Positions 53,749-62,744 of a DNA stretch of 64,000 nucleotides are shown piece after piece (position 1 is the first letter of the stretch; each line of letters starts with the position of its first letter). This DNA comes from Collinsella sp. AF02-46-1 (GTDB taxonomy: Bacteria > Actinomycetota > Coriobacteriia > Coriobacteriales > Coriobacteriaceae), in the NCBI RefSeq assembly GCF_003465825.1, contig NZ_QSBV01000004.1, positions 62,001 to 126,000 on the forward strand, read 5' to 3'. Both the position numbers and the translations under genes were made by a program. The notes beneath the pieces were generated by a model. That model did not search any database, was not told the DNA's origin, and worked only from the letters and a program-made list of their open reading frames with translations.

Positions 53749-56049
53749 ATGGTCAAGCTGTACGAGGACGGCATCTACCTGCGCGGCGGCAGCGAGGTTG
53801 TGCCTGCGGCCGAGGCTGCCGAGCGCGGTATTACGCAGACACCCGAGGATGCCAAGCGCGGCACCATCGCGTATTCGATCCTCCAGGCACACAATACGTC
53901 GGGCGACCCCGAGGCACTCAAGATTCGCTTCGATGCCATGGCGAGCCACGACATCACCTTTGTCGGCATCATCCAGACGGCGCGCGCTTCGGGCATGGAG
54001 CAGTTCCCGCTGCCTTACGTGCTCACCAACTGCCATAACTCGCTGTGCGCCGTGGGCGGCACCATCAATGAGGACGACCACGTCTTTGGCCTTTCCGCAG
54101 CCAAGAAGTACGGCGGCATCTTCGTTCCGCCGCACATCGCCGTCATCCACTCCTTTATGCGCGAGAACTTCGCCGGTTGCGGCAAGATGATCCTGGGTTC
54201 CGACTCGCACACCCGCTATGGTGCCCTGGGTACCATAGCCGTGGGCGAGGGCGGCGGCGAGTTGGCAAAGCAGCTGCTGCGCGACACCTACGATGTCGCC
54301 TATCCCGGCGTCGTGGCCATCTACCTCACGGGCGCCCCGCGCCCCGGCGTCGGCCCGCACGACGTGGCGCTCGCCATCATTCGCGCCGTCTTTGCCAAGG
54401 GCTACGTCAAGAACAATGTCATGGAGTTTGTGGGCCCGGGCATCGCGAGCATGACGACCGACTACCGCAACGGCGTTGACGTCATGACCACCGAGACCAC
54501 CTGCCTGTCGAGCATCTGGGCCACCGACGAGGACACGCACGCGTTTTTGACCATGCACGGCCGCGGCGACGACTATCGCGAGCTCAAGCCCGCCGATGTC
54601 GCCTACTACGACGGTTGCGTCGAGGTCGACCTGTCGAGCATCAAGCCCATGATCGCACTGCCGTTCCATCCTTCCAACGGCTTTGAGATCGACGAGCTCA
54701 ACGAGAACCTCGAGGACATCCTGCACGAGGTGGAGCTCGAGGCCGCCAAGATCGGCGAGGGCAAGACGCACTTTAGCCTGCTCGACAAGATCGTCGACGG
54801 CAAGCTGCACGTGCAGCAGGGCGTTATCGCCGGCTGCTCGGGCGGCAACTATGACTCCGTGGTCCAGGCTGCCCGCGTGCTCAAGGGCGCCAATACCGGC
54901 TGCGGCGAGTTCTCGCTGTCGGTCTATCCCACGAGCCAGCCCGTGGCGCTCGAACTTACACGCCGCGGCTACATCTACGACCTCATGGAGGCCGGCGCAA
55001 TCGTGCGCACGGCATTCTGCGGCCCGTGCTTCGGCGCCGGCGACACGCCCGCCAACAACGGCCTTTCGATCCGTCACACCACGCGCAACTTCCCCAACCG
55101 CGAGGGTTCCAAGCCGGGTAATGGCCAGCTGAGCGCCGTGGCCCTGATGGACGCCCGCTCCATTGCGGCAACGGCTGCCAACGGCGGCGTCCTGACGCCG
55201 GCGACCGACCTGCCCGAGGACACTTGGGACGAGGCCTGCGAGTACACCTTTGACGACGCGCCGTACAAGAAGCGCGTGTACTGGGGCTTTGGCAAGGCGG
55301 AGCCTGCCGACGAGCTGGTCGAAGGCCCCAACATCAAGCCGTGGCCCGCGATGGAGCCGCTCGGCGACGACATCCTGCTCAAGGTTTGCTCCAAGATCAT
55401 GGACCCGGTCACCACGACCGACGAGCTCATTCCCTCGGGCGAGACGAGCTCCTTCCGCTCCAACCCGCTGGGCCTGGCTGAGTTTACGCTGAGCCGCCGC
55501 GACCCGGCCTACGTGGGTCGCTCCAAGGAGGTCGACGCTGTGGAGAAGCGTCGCGTTGCCGGCGAGTCCGCGGGCGACCTGGCGGCGTTCGATGCCGAGC
55601 TTGCCGGTGTGTTTGAGGCGCTGGCCGGCGCGGGTGTCGCGGCCGATGCCAAGGCGACCGAGTTCGGTTCCATGATTTACGCCAAGAAGCCTGGCGACGG
55701 CAGCGCCCGCGAGCAGGCCGCGAGCTGCCAGCGCGTAATTGGCGGCCTGGCCAACATCGTCCACGAGTACGCCACCAAGCGCTATCGCTCCAACGTGATG
55801 AACTGGGGCATGGTGCCCTTCCAGATGGAGGCCGAGCCCAACTTTGAGGTGGGCGATTACGTCTTTGTGCCGGGTATCCGTGCCGCGCTCGATGGCGACC
55901 TGAAGGACATCGCCGCCTACGTGGTGCGCGCCGATGGTGCGGTCGATCAGATTGAGCTCTACATTGCCGATATGACGGCAGAGGAGCGTGCCATCGTCAA
56001 GGCCGGCTGCCTGATCAACTACAACAAGTTCAAGGCCGCTGCCGAGTAG
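53749..56049 (+). CDS. Aconitase-superfamily hydratase (YbhJ-like)
   Basis: A 766-residue enzyme of the aconitase superfamily. [15 protein letters not shown] and [31 protein letters not shown] hold the serine/cysteine loops; the three cluster cysteines would be in AGCSGG and FCGPC. The C-terminal swivel domain has [13 protein letters not shown] and VMNWGMVPF. It resembles the uncharacterised YbhJ-type hydratases, not citrate-cycle aconitase. The start ATG 53749 follows GTGGGAG and begins [14 protein letters not shown]; an open frame from 53647 has no RBS. No TCA-cycle neighbours are visible, so the substrate is unknown. Confidence 0.85.
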   Translation: MVKLYEDGIYLRGGSEVVPAAEAAERGITQTPEDAKRGTIAYSILQAHNTSGDPEALKIRFDAMASHDITFVGIIQTARASGMEQFPLPYVLTNCHNSLCAVGGTINEDDHVFGLSAAKKYGGIFVPPHIAVIHSFMRENFAGCGKMILGSDSHTRYGALGTIAVGEGGGELAKQLLRDTYDVAYPGVVAIYLTGAPRPGVGPHDVALAIIRAVFAKGYVKNNVMEFVGPGIASMTTDYRNGVDVMTTETTCLSSIWATDEDTHAFLTMHGRGDDYRELKPADVAYYDGCVEVDLSSIKPMIALPFHPSNGFEIDELNENLEDILHEVELEAAKIGEGKTHFSLLDKIVDGKLHVQQGVIAGCSGGNYDSVVQAARVLKGANTGCGEFSLSVYPTSQPVALELTRRGYIYDLMEAGAIVRTAFCGPCFGAGDTPANNGLSIRHTTRNFPNREGSKPGNGQLSAVALMDARSIAATAANGGVLTPATDLPEDTWDEACEYTFDDAPYKKRVYWGFGKAEPADELVEGPNIKPWPAMEPLGDDILLKVCSKIMDPVTTTDELIPSGETSSFRSNPLGLAEFTLSRRDPAYVGRSKEVDAVEKRRVAGESAGDLAAFDAELAGVFEALAGAGVAADAKATEFGSMIYAKKPGDGSAREQAASCQRVIGGLANIVHEYATKRYRSNVMNWGMVPFQMEAEPNFEVGDYVFVPGIRAALDGDLKDIAAYVVRADGAVDQIELYIADMTAEERAIVKAGCLINYNKFKAAAE

Positions 56050-56064
56050 CGCACTTAATTGTCC

Positions 56065-56138
56065 GCCCGGGGCTTACCCTTTCCCGCCCGCTCACGCGCT
56101 TCGCGAGGGCCGCGTTCGGGAAAGGGTAAGCCCCGGGC
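56065..56138. terminator. Strong inverted repeat after the hydratase gene
   Basis: The 22-bp perfect arms are 56065-56086 (core GGGGCTTACCCTTTCCC) and 56117-56138. An inner CGCGCTTCGCG stem is present. There is no long T-run, so termination is inferred from position. Confidence 0.6.
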
Positions 56139-56232
56139 TACATTTCTGCGTTCTCGTTGGGTCTTGAGGGACGCTAATAAATAGACTTGCTTGATGCCGC
56201 CTCTGTTATCGGGGCGGCTTCTTTTTGTTGAA

Positions 56233-56268
56233 AACCACCACAAAGGGGGCAGGCACCTTTGTGGTGGT
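56233..56268 (-). repeat. ACCACCACAAAGG palindrome, copy 3 (reverse orientation)
   Basis: AACCACCACAAAGG and CCTTTGTGGTGG with a loop whose complement is TGCCTGCCC. It lies between the convergent hydratase and membrane-protein genes. Confidence 0.8.
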
Positions 56269-56321
56269 GGGGACGAGCTCGATGCTGTTGTGATCGTTGA
56301 GCGGCATGTTAATGGGCGGCT

Positions 56322-56990
56322 CTACAGAATTTCATCTGGGCTGGCGGGTTTGGTTGTTTTGGGGATGCCGAGTTTGGATGACGCGAAATCGTCAACATTG
56401 TCCTTAATTCCGTCTTTGGTGTAGACAGTGACCATATAGGTGCTGTGTCCGAATTCGCCCTTGTCGCGTGTTGCCCAGGCATCCCAGTAGGCGGCCCCGT
56501 TTCGCCCTTTGATTTTTCCGACACGGCGGAGTTCTGTTCGCTTTAATTTCTGGTTGCTATAGATGGTTCGACCGGCCTCCTCGGTGAGCCCGCACTGTCC
56601 AAGCATCTTGTCGAGGACTTGGTTCATGTGGCGCTCATCGGTGTTTGGTGCGTAGTCGTAGGCGAGGGTGATGAAGTCGAGTGGCTGGTCGTCGATTAGA
56701 TAGTTTAGCGTCTGAGGTCCAAGGCAGAAATAGGGGGAGCATCCGTCGATCTGACCGAGCAGTGGCAACTTTGACTGCCAACTTCCGGTGGGAATTCCAT
56801 CTTCGTAAAACACGCCGCGACAGATAAAGGAGAGCGAGGTGGCACGCGAGCCGGCGTCGACCATTCCGCATAAATCGAAGGGCGAGGTGATACCAAGGGA
56901 AAAGGGCGTGATGACGATAAGGAAGAGCATCACGATGGGTATGGCGAGAATGGCGATGACGTTGCGACCGGTGGAATGAGGCGGCTTCAT
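56322..56990 (-). CDS. Membrane-anchored protein of unknown function
   Basis: A 222-residue protein with one N-terminal membrane segment (NVIAILAIPIVMLFLIVITPF) and an extracytoplasmic domain with several cysteines (FDLCGMVD, SFICRGV, GCSPYFCLG). I do not recognise the family. RBS GGAGCGCAT precedes ATG 56990; a GTG/ATG upstream at 57008 is less likely. The next gene, divergent at 57225, has a similar length and topology, and a palindrome lies between them. Confidence 0.75.
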   Translation of the reverse strand: MKPPHSTGRNVIAILAIPIVMLFLIVITPFSLGITSPFDLCGMVDAGSRATSLSFICRGVFYEDGIPTGSWQSKLPLLGQIDGCSPYFCLGPQTLNYLIDDQPLDFITLAYDYAPNTDERHMNQVLDKMLGQCGLTEEAGRTIYSNQKLKRTELRRVGKIKGRNGAAYWDAWATRDKGEFGHSTYMVTVYTKDGIKDNVDDFASSKLGIPKTTKPASPDEIL

Positions 56991-57099
56991 ATGCGCTCCT
57001 CGAGACAAAGATCTGTTGAGGATAGGCAGAAATGGATATGTTCAGAGAGCAATTCAAGTTTAATCTCATTGCGCGAGATGGTCGACCGTTAGCGTCGAA

Positions 57100-57135
57100 A
57101 ACCACCACAAAGGTGCCTGTCCCCTTTGTGGTGGT
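57100..57135 (+). repeat. ACCACCACAAAGG palindrome, copy 4
   Basis: AACCACCACAAAGG and CCTTTGTGGTGGT with TGCCTGTCC in the loop. It lies in the divergent spacer between the two membrane-anchored proteins. Confidence 0.8.
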
Positions 57136-57224
57136 GAGGAGCGCGCGGCTTCTTTTGGTAATAGTGTTAGCTGGCGGTATCATTAGTGCAGGTGGCGAAG
57201 GTTTGCATTGTGGGGTGTTTTGCC

Positions 57225-57896
57225 GTGAGCCGTTCTGCCCGTATTGGATTGATTGTCTTGGCGCTTGCGATCGCTGTGGTTGGCGCGGGCGCTGTCGGTA
57301 TGGCATTTCTACCTGCTGCGGTGACGGAGCCGGTGGTCAAGCCTGTGACTCAATCTGTCGAACTTCTGACCGGCGACGACAAGCCCGAGACCATTACCGT
57401 TGATTTTGATGAGCAGCCGGCTGTGCTGGGTATTAGCAATTATCCGCGTATTCAGCTTGGGGCCATGCGCTATACCACGGATACAAGCCTGATCGATAGG
57501 GCGTCCGAGCTACTCAAGGGCAAAACATTTAAGCGTTGGTACGGATATGCGTCCTATCGGGCAAAAGCGAACGACATGGTTGGCGGATGCCACTCGTCCA
57601 TCGAGCTGGACACTGCAAACGGCGCAAAGTTATGTGATGTCTCGTACGATCCGGGCTACGAGGGCAATGAGGGTCCGGGCATCTACATCATGGACGGCGA
57701 TGTCGCCTATGTCATGGAGGGCGACCAGACCGAGCTCAACGATTTTATGGGTCAGTGTATCCAAGATGCCTATAAACAGACCTGCTTGCCTGACCCGCAG
57801 ACTGCACGCGATAGTGGGTCTGCCCGTACATGGCTGTTCGAGGATGAGATGCCCTGGACCGTCGAATCGGGAAGTACGGGTTCGGCGAAGGAGTAG
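57225..57896 (+). CDS. Membrane-anchored protein of unknown function
   Basis: A 223-residue protein with one N-terminal membrane helix (IGLIVLALAIAVVGAGAVGMA) and an extracytoplasmic domain with a pair of cysteines (GGCHSS, GAKLCDVS) and another near QCIQDAYKQTC. Family unknown. The start is a GTG; 57225 and 57186 are both possible and both have weak ribosome sites, so the N-terminus is uncertain by 13 residues. It is bracketed by two ACCACCACAAAGG palindromes in the same orientation. Confidence 0.7.
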   Translation: MSRSARIGLIVLALAIAVVGAGAVGMAFLPAAVTEPVVKPVTQSVELLTGDDKPETITVDFDEQPAVLGISNYPRIQLGAMRYTTDTSLIDRASELLKGKTFKRWYGYASYRAKANDMVGGCHSSIELDTANGAKLCDVSYDPGYEGNEGPGIYIMDGDVAYVMEGDQTELNDFMGQCIQDAYKQTCLPDPQTARDSGSARTWLFEDEMPWTVESGSTGSAKE

Positions 57897-57904
57897 AGAC
57901 CGCG

Positions 57905-57939
57905 ACCACCACAAAGGTGCCTGTCCTCTTTGTGGTGGT
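57905..57939 (+). repeat. ACCACCACAAAGG palindrome, copy 5
   Basis: ACCACCACAAAGG and TCTTTGTGGTGGT with TGCCTGTCC in the loop. It follows the membrane-protein stop by nine bases. Confidence 0.8.
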
Positions 57940-57948
57940 TTTCGGTCT

Positions 57949-58005
57949 GTCTCGATCTGTAACATCTAGGATCAAAAATGGCTGCTAGATGTTACAGATC
58001 GAGAC
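57949..58005. repeat. TCTCGATCTGTAAC palindrome, copy 3
   Basis: Perfect 21-bp arms (57949-57969 and 57985-58005, core TCTCGATCTGTAACATCTAG). It is adjacent to an ACCACC palindrome, just as at 10080-10183. Confidence 0.8.
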
Positions 58006-58067
58006 GGTAGCGCGCCTGGGCAGCGGCGGGCTGACATCTCAGTACCCTATCCGTAATTCACTCAGAA

Positions 58068-58101
58068 AATCTTATATATAGAGACTTAGATTTGTGTATA
58101 A
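58068..58101 (+). promoter_or_regulatory. clpB promoter with putative HspR operator
   Basis: AATCTTATAT, five bases, GACTTAGATT (58068-58092), matching 20 of 25 bases of the dnaK element with all differences in the centre. TGTATAAG follows as the -10. Located 82 bp before the clpB start. Confidence 0.65.
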
Positions 58102-58182
58102 GATCGCGTAAAGCTGGCAACAATACTTCTCGAACAACGTGAAGCCGCCCCGTAGGGCGGCCGCCCCAAGAGAGGTGATTCC

Positions 58183-60810
58183 ATGAGAATCGATAAGCTA
58201 GCAATGACGTCGCGCGAGGCGCTGCAGACCGCCATGAGCACGGCTGCCGATGCACAGGCCGGCGCGGTGGAGCCGATCCACCTGCTGTCTGCCCTGCTCG
58301 GTGCCGGCGAGCGCAATATCTCCGTGATCATCGAGCGCATCGGTGCCGACCCGGCTCAGCTCGCACGCTCCACACAAGATGCCATCGACCATGCGCCCAA
58401 GGTGTCGGGCGAGGGTCAGCAGATGGGCCTGTCCAACGAGCTCGTTCGCGTGATCGAGAAGGCCGAGAAAAAGGCCACCAAGATGGGCGACAGCTTTGTG
58501 GTGACCGAGCATCTGCTGATGGCACTTGCCGAGGACAAGGGTGAGGCGGGTCGCGTGCTGCGTGGCGCCGGCGTGACCAAGGAGCGCATCGAGCAAGTCT
58601 ACGAGGAACTGCGCGGCGATGACCGCGTGACGTCTGCCGAGGACAAGACGCAGTTTGAGGCGTTGGAGCAGTACGGTCGCAACATCTGCGATCTGGCTCG
58701 CGCCGGCAAGCTCGACCCGGTCATCGGCCGTACCGACGAGATCCGTCGTACTATTCAGGTTCTGTCCCGCCGCACCAAGAACAACCCCGTGCTTATCGGC
58801 GAGCCGGGCGTCGGCAAGACGGCCATCGTCGAGGGCATTGCTCAGCGAATCGTGGCCGGCGACGTACCGAGCACCCTGCGCGACCGCGACCTCATCGAGC
58901 TCGACATGAGCGCGCTGGTCGCCGGCGCCAAGTACCGCGGCGAGTTCGAGGACCGCTTGAAGGCCGTACTCAAGGAAGTCCAAAAGTCCGAAGGCAAGGT
59001 CATCCTGTTCATCGATGAGCTCCACACCATCGTGGGCGCGGGTGCCACCGAGGGCTCCATGGACGCCGGCAACATCCTGAAGCCGGCGCTTGCCCGTGGC
59101 GACTTGCACGCAATCGGCGCGACTACGCTCGACGAGTATCGCAAGTACATCGAGAAGGACGCGGCACTCGCCCGTCGTTTCCAGACCGTGATGGTCTCCG
59201 AGCCCACCGTCGAGGACACCATCTCGATCCTGCGTGGCCTCAAGGAGAAGTACGAGATCTTCCACGGCGTGCATATCACCGATAGCGCGCTCGTGGCGGC
59301 CGCCGACCTCTCCGATCGCTACATCGCCGACCGCTTCCTGCCCGATAAGGCCATCGACCTGGTTGATGAGGCGGCAAGCCGCCTGCGCATGGAGCTCGAC
59401 AGCATGCCGGTCGAGATCGATGCCACCACGCGTCAGCTCACCCAGCTGCAGATCGAGGAGCAGGCGCTCATGAAGGAGACCGACGACGCCTCCAAGGAGC
59501 GTCTGGAGGCCCTGCGCCAAGAGATTGCCGAGGTCCAAGAAAAGCTCAACGTGCAAAAGGCCGGCTGGCTCAACCAGAAGAACGCCATCGACCACGTGCA
59601 GGAGCTCAAGGGACAGCTCGACGAGGCCAAGAGCGAAGAGGAGCGTGCGACGCGCAACGGCGACCTGGGCCGTGCGTCCGAGCTGCGCTACTCCGTGATT
59701 CCGGGCCTGCAGCAGCAGATTCAGGATTCCGAGGCTGCGCTCGAGGCGCAAAAGCAGCAGGACGGCGAGGGCCTCAACGAGCAGGTGACCTCCGATGAGA
59801 TCGCTGAGGTCGTGAGCGCTTGGACCGGCGTGCCCGTCTCCAAGATGATGCAGGGCGAGCTCGACAAGCTGAAGGGCTTGGAGGGCGAGCTGCATAAGCG
59901 CGTCATCGGCCAGGACGAGGCGGTCTCCGCTGTCGCCGCGGCCGTGCGTCGCAGCCGTGCGGGCCTCTCCGATCCGGACAAGCCCATCGGCAGCTTCTTC
60001 TTCCTGGGCCCCACCGGCGTGGGCAAGACCGAGCTCGCCAAGGCGCTTGCCGAGTGCCTGTTCGATGACGAGCGTGCGCTCGTGCGTATCGACATGTCCG
60101 AGTACATGGAGAAGTTCAGCGTCCAACGTCTGATCGGTGCGCCTCCGGGATACGTGGGTTACGACGAGGGCGGCCAGCTTACCGAGGCCGTGCGCCGTCG
60201 TCCGTACTCCGTGATTTTGCTCGACGAGATGGAGAAGGCTCATCCGGATGTCTTTAACGTGCTGCTGCAGGTGCTTGATGACGGCCGTCTGACCGATGGC
60301 CAGGGTCGCCAGGTGTCCTTCAAGAACACGATCATCATCATGACGTCTAACGTGGGCTCCAAGGCCATCGCCGATCTGTCCGGTAAGGACGAGGAGGAGA
60401 TGCGCCATCAGGTCGACGCCGCCATGGCTCAGACCTTCCGCCCCGAGTTCCTCAACCGTATCGACGATATCGTGGTGTTCCATCCGCTCGGCATGGCGCA
60501 GATCGAGAAGATCGTCGACATCCAGCTTGCCGACGTCCGCGCGCGTCTGGCCAAGGAGCGCATGACGCTTGCCATCACCCCGGCGGCCAAGCAGATGCTC
60601 GCCGTGGGTGGCCTGGACCCCGTGTTCGGTGCCCGTCCGCTCAAGCGCCTGGTCCAGCGCGAGGTCGTGGACGCCATCGCCGCCGCCATCATCGACGGTA
60701 CGGTGCGCGAGGGCGATCAGGTGACGGTCGATGCCGACAAGGACGGCGGCTTTACCGTCGTGTGCGACAACACGCCGTCTGCTACCTACGAGGTCCCCGA
60801 CGCCGAGTAG
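58183..60810 (+). CDS. clpB: Disaggregase ClpB
   Basis: An 875-residue AAA+ disaggregase that works with DnaK to resolubilise aggregates. N-domain (1-150), NBD1 with Walker [14 protein letters not shown] (about 206) and IDELHTIVG, the ClpB-specific coiled-coil middle domain (about 400-530), and NBD2 with [16 protein letters not shown] (about 609) and [14 protein letters not shown]. It has no IGF/ClpP-binding loop. RBS AAGAGAGGTGATTCC. Expression is probably HspR-controlled through 58068-58092. The terminator is at 60856. Confidence 0.98.
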   Translation: MRIDKLAMTSREALQTAMSTAADAQAGAVEPIHLLSALLGAGERNISVIIERIGADPAQLARSTQDAIDHAPKVSGEGQQMGLSNELVRVIEKAEKKATKMGDSFVVTEHLLMALAEDKGEAGRVLRGAGVTKERIEQVYEELRGDDRVTSAEDKTQFEALEQYGRNICDLARAGKLDPVIGRTDEIRRTIQVLSRRTKNNPVLIGEPGVGKTAIVEGIAQRIVAGDVPSTLRDRDLIELDMSALVAGAKYRGEFEDRLKAVLKEVQKSEGKVILFIDELHTIVGAGATEGSMDAGNILKPALARGDLHAIGATTLDEYRKYIEKDAALARRFQTVMVSEPTVEDTISILRGLKEKYEIFHGVHITDSALVAAADLSDRYIADRFLPDKAIDLVDEAASRLRMELDSMPVEIDATTRQLTQLQIEEQALMKETDDASKERLEALRQEIAEVQEKLNVQKAGWLNQKNAIDHVQELKGQLDEAKSEEERATRNGDLGRASELRYSVIPGLQQQIQDSEAALEAQKQQDGEGLNEQVTSDEIAEVVSAWTGVPVSKMMQGELDKLKGLEGELHKRVIGQDEAVSAVAAAVRRSRAGLSDPDKPIGSFFFLGPTGVGKTELAKALAECLFDDERALVRIDMSEYMEKFSVQRLIGAPPGYVGYDEGGQLTEAVRRRPYSVILLDEMEKAHPDVFNVLLQVLDDGRLTDGQGRQVSFKNTIIIMTSNVGSKAIADLSGKDEEEMRHQVDAAMAQTFRPEFLNRIDDIVVFHPLGMAQIEKIVDIQLADVRARLAKERMTLAITPAAKQMLAVGGLDPVFGARPLKRLVQREVVDAIAAAIIDGTVREGDQVTVDADKDGGFTVVCDNTPSATYEVPDAE

Positions 60811-60855
60811 ATTTATGGGACATGCCTTAAAATCTGCCAGCCGTCTCTAAACGCC

Positions 60856-60892
60856 AAGGGCGGCGGATCCAATTGGGTCCGCCGCCCTTTTT
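60856..60892 (+). terminator. Intrinsic terminator of clpB
   Basis: AAGGGCGGCGGATCC and GGGTCCGCCGCCCTT around AAT, then TTT. Confidence 0.9.
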
Positions 60893-60944
60893 CGTGCGAC
60901 AATCGATAATGTTGAACACGATTGCATGGCAAGGAGATATGCAG

Positions 60945-61139
60945 ATGATAGACAAGAACAAGACGAATGCGCCGGTCGCCAACGCCGCGCCGGCCGCACC
61001 CAAGCCTGCACCCAAGCCTGTGCCCAAGCCGCGCGACCCCTACATCCGTGCCGAGAACGAGGATGACGACGGCTACGATCCTTATAGCGATCGTCGCCCC
61101 GAGCGCGAGCCCCTCTTCGAAGCCGACCCCTGGCGTTAA
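60945..61139 (+). CDS. Small Ala/Pro/Lys-rich protein of unknown function
   Basis: A 64-residue protein: MIDKNKTNAPVANAAPAAPK, then a PKPAPKPVPKP-type low-complexity linker, then an acidic tail with DPYIRAENEDDDGYDPY and a final PLFEADPWR. ATG 60945 has AAGGAG eight bases ahead; ATG 60939 is too close. No domain is recognisable. The Pro-Lys linker and an aromatic/acidic C-terminus suggest a disordered adaptor. It has its own short intergenic region after the clpB terminator and is followed by a terminator-like repeat. Confidence 0.65.
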   Translation: MIDKNKTNAPVANAAPAAPKPAPKPVPKPRDPYIRAENEDDDGYDPYSDRRPEREPLFEADPWR

Positions 61140-61141
61140 GT

Positions 61142-61166
61142 AGCTCATTTGGGACGGGGCTTTTTT
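61142..61166 (+). terminator. GGGACGGGGCTTTTTT element, second copy
   Basis: 25 bp identical to 5067-5091 (core TTTGGGACGGGGCTTTTTT), immediately after the stop codon of the small gene. The left arm of a hairpin is not obvious here, so function as a terminator is uncertain. Confidence 0.5.
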
Positions 61167-61263
61167 AGCTACTTTGTTTTCGGCTAGAGGCGTTCATGCC
61201 TGCCCCCCTCGGCCGCTCGATATCCTCCGGGAGGGGCCACTAATAGAAAACTTGCTTATCCAT

Positions 61264-61339
61264 TAATCAAGATACGCATAATCTTGCTCTCCTGCTAATC
61301 AAGAATCGTTATAATCTTGATTAGCAGGAGAGCAAGATT
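61264..61339 (+). promoter_or_regulatory. Palindromic operator/promoter of the AAA ATPase gene
   Basis: Perfect 25-bp arms (61280-61304 and 61315-61339, core CTCTCCTGCTAATCAAGA) flank a ten-base centre; TATAAT spans 61310-61315 within it. A partial unit TAATCAAGATACGCATAATC lies 32 bp upstream of the matching part of the main palindrome. The right arm ends next to the GGAG of the ribosome site. Autoregulation by a dimeric or tetrameric factor is inferred. Confidence 0.65.
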
Positions 61340-61347
61340 GGAGAATT

Positions 61348-62700
61348 ATGGCATTCAACGACTTGGTGGCTCAAAAAATAAAGGACTTTGAGCAACAGGG
61401 GATTCCGCAGGTCTTTGAGCGCGACCTTGATCTGGGCAACCCGCAGGAGCCAAAGCGCGACAACATCGTATATGTGATTGTGGGCGCCCGTCGTTGTGGA
61501 AAGACGTATCGCCTGTATCAGGAGATACGGCGGCTTCAGGGCCAAGGCGTCGAGCTTGACCGGATGCTATATTTCAATTTTGAGGATGAGCGCTTGCGTC
61601 CGTATGAGCCATCGCTACTAGCGGACGTGCTCGATACATTCTATGCACTATATCCTGCTGCTCGAGGCGAGGGCGCCTACCTTTTCTTTGACGAGATCCA
61701 GGAAATACCCGAATGGGGTGCGTTTCTGCGACGCGTGGTCGATACGGAGAAGGCGACCGTTTACGTGACGGGATCTTCTTCTAAGATGCTGTCCTCAGAA
61801 CTTAAGAGCGAGTTCAGGGGCCGTTCTCTTGTGCGAGAGCTTTTTCCGTTGAGTTTTTCGGAATACGTCCGATATAAGACGGGGAGCGTTCCTGAGCCGG
61901 ATGCACCCTTTTCATCGAGCGATGCAGCACTGCTTCGACATCATCTGATCGGATATCTCGAGCGAGGGGGATTCATCGCGACACTTGAGCAGACGCCCGC
62001 AGACGCGATTCAGCTGCTACAGGAATATGCGTCGCGAACGGTCGCCATGGACGTCGTTGAACGTTACGACGTCAAGAACCCCCGTTTGGCCTCGCTGTTT
62101 CTGGCGCGGTGCATGGCATCTTCGGGACGAGAGCTGTCAGTGAACAAAGTGTACAACGAGTTCAAGAGCAGACAGATATCCGTCAGTCGAAATACGCTCA
62201 GCGACTTACTTGAGTATTACGAGGACGCCTACCTGCTGTTTTCGGTGCCGGAGTTCACGCGTTCGCTTGCAAATAATACGCGGTCTGCGTCTAAGGTCTA
62301 CGCCGTCGATCCTGCGATGTTCGGAGCGTTCTCCCCCGCATCGGCATTGGATCATGGTCAGAGGCTCGAGACCGCGGTGTTCAATGCGCTCAGAAGAAGG
62401 ACCCCCGCCGTGCGGCCCGGTTCGGTTTGCCGCCTGCTGATTAAAGATAAGAATAAAAGCCATGAGGTGGACTTTGTGGCTGGGGATGCACTGCTCATGC
62501 AGGCTTACGGCCTGATTCAGGTAAGTGTGGATATGACAAGCGAGAAAACGCGCGAGCGCGAAATTGCCGCGCTCGATGCCGCGATGGCCCAGTTTGATCT
62601 TGGCGAGTCGGTAATCGTTACCATGGATGAGCAGGCCGATATTCCATGCAAACACGGCGTGGTACATGCTGTGCCCGCATGGAAGTGGCTCCTTTCCTAA
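61348..62700 (+). CDS. ATP-binding protein, AAA_14 / DUF4143 type
   Basis: A 450-residue ATPase. The N-terminal AAA_14 domain has Walker A VGARRCGKTYR (Arg-rich P-loop) and Walker B YLFFDEIQEIPEW, followed by YVTGSSSKMLSSEL (sensor). The C-terminal DUF4143 domain includes ETAVFNALRRR and HEVDFVAGD, a nuclease-like VDF segment. Such proteins are widespread in gut anaerobes and are of unknown function. GC is lower than in neighbours. RBS TTGGAGAATT. It is preceded by an elaborate palindromic operator. Confidence 0.92.
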   Translation: MAFNDLVAQKIKDFEQQGIPQVFERDLDLGNPQEPKRDNIVYVIVGARRCGKTYRLYQEIRRLQGQGVELDRMLYFNFEDERLRPYEPSLLADVLDTFYALYPAARGEGAYLFFDEIQEIPEWGAFLRRVVDTEKATVYVTGSSSKMLSSELKSEFRGRSLVRELFPLSFSEYVRYKTGSVPEPDAPFSSSDAALLRHHLIGYLERGGFIATLEQTPADAIQLLQEYASRTVAMDVVERYDVKNPRLASLFLARCMASSGRELSVNKVYNEFKSRQISVSRNTLSDLLEYYEDAYLLFSVPEFTRSLANNTRSASKVYAVDPAMFGAFSPASALDHGQRLETAVFNALRRRTPAVRPGSVCRLLIKDKNKSHEVDFVAGDALLMQAYGLIQVSVDMTSEKTREREIAALDAAMAQFDLGESVIVTMDEQADIPCKHGVVHAVPAWKWLLS

Positions 62701-62744
62701 TCGTCTATGGATTTGCGAGGCCAGGACTCAGGTGTCATGGTCCG

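Noticed and set aside
58198..60483. Minus-strand 761-codon frame opposite clpB
   Set aside because: Antisense shadow; the plus strand has intact AAA+ motifs and a proper ribosome site.
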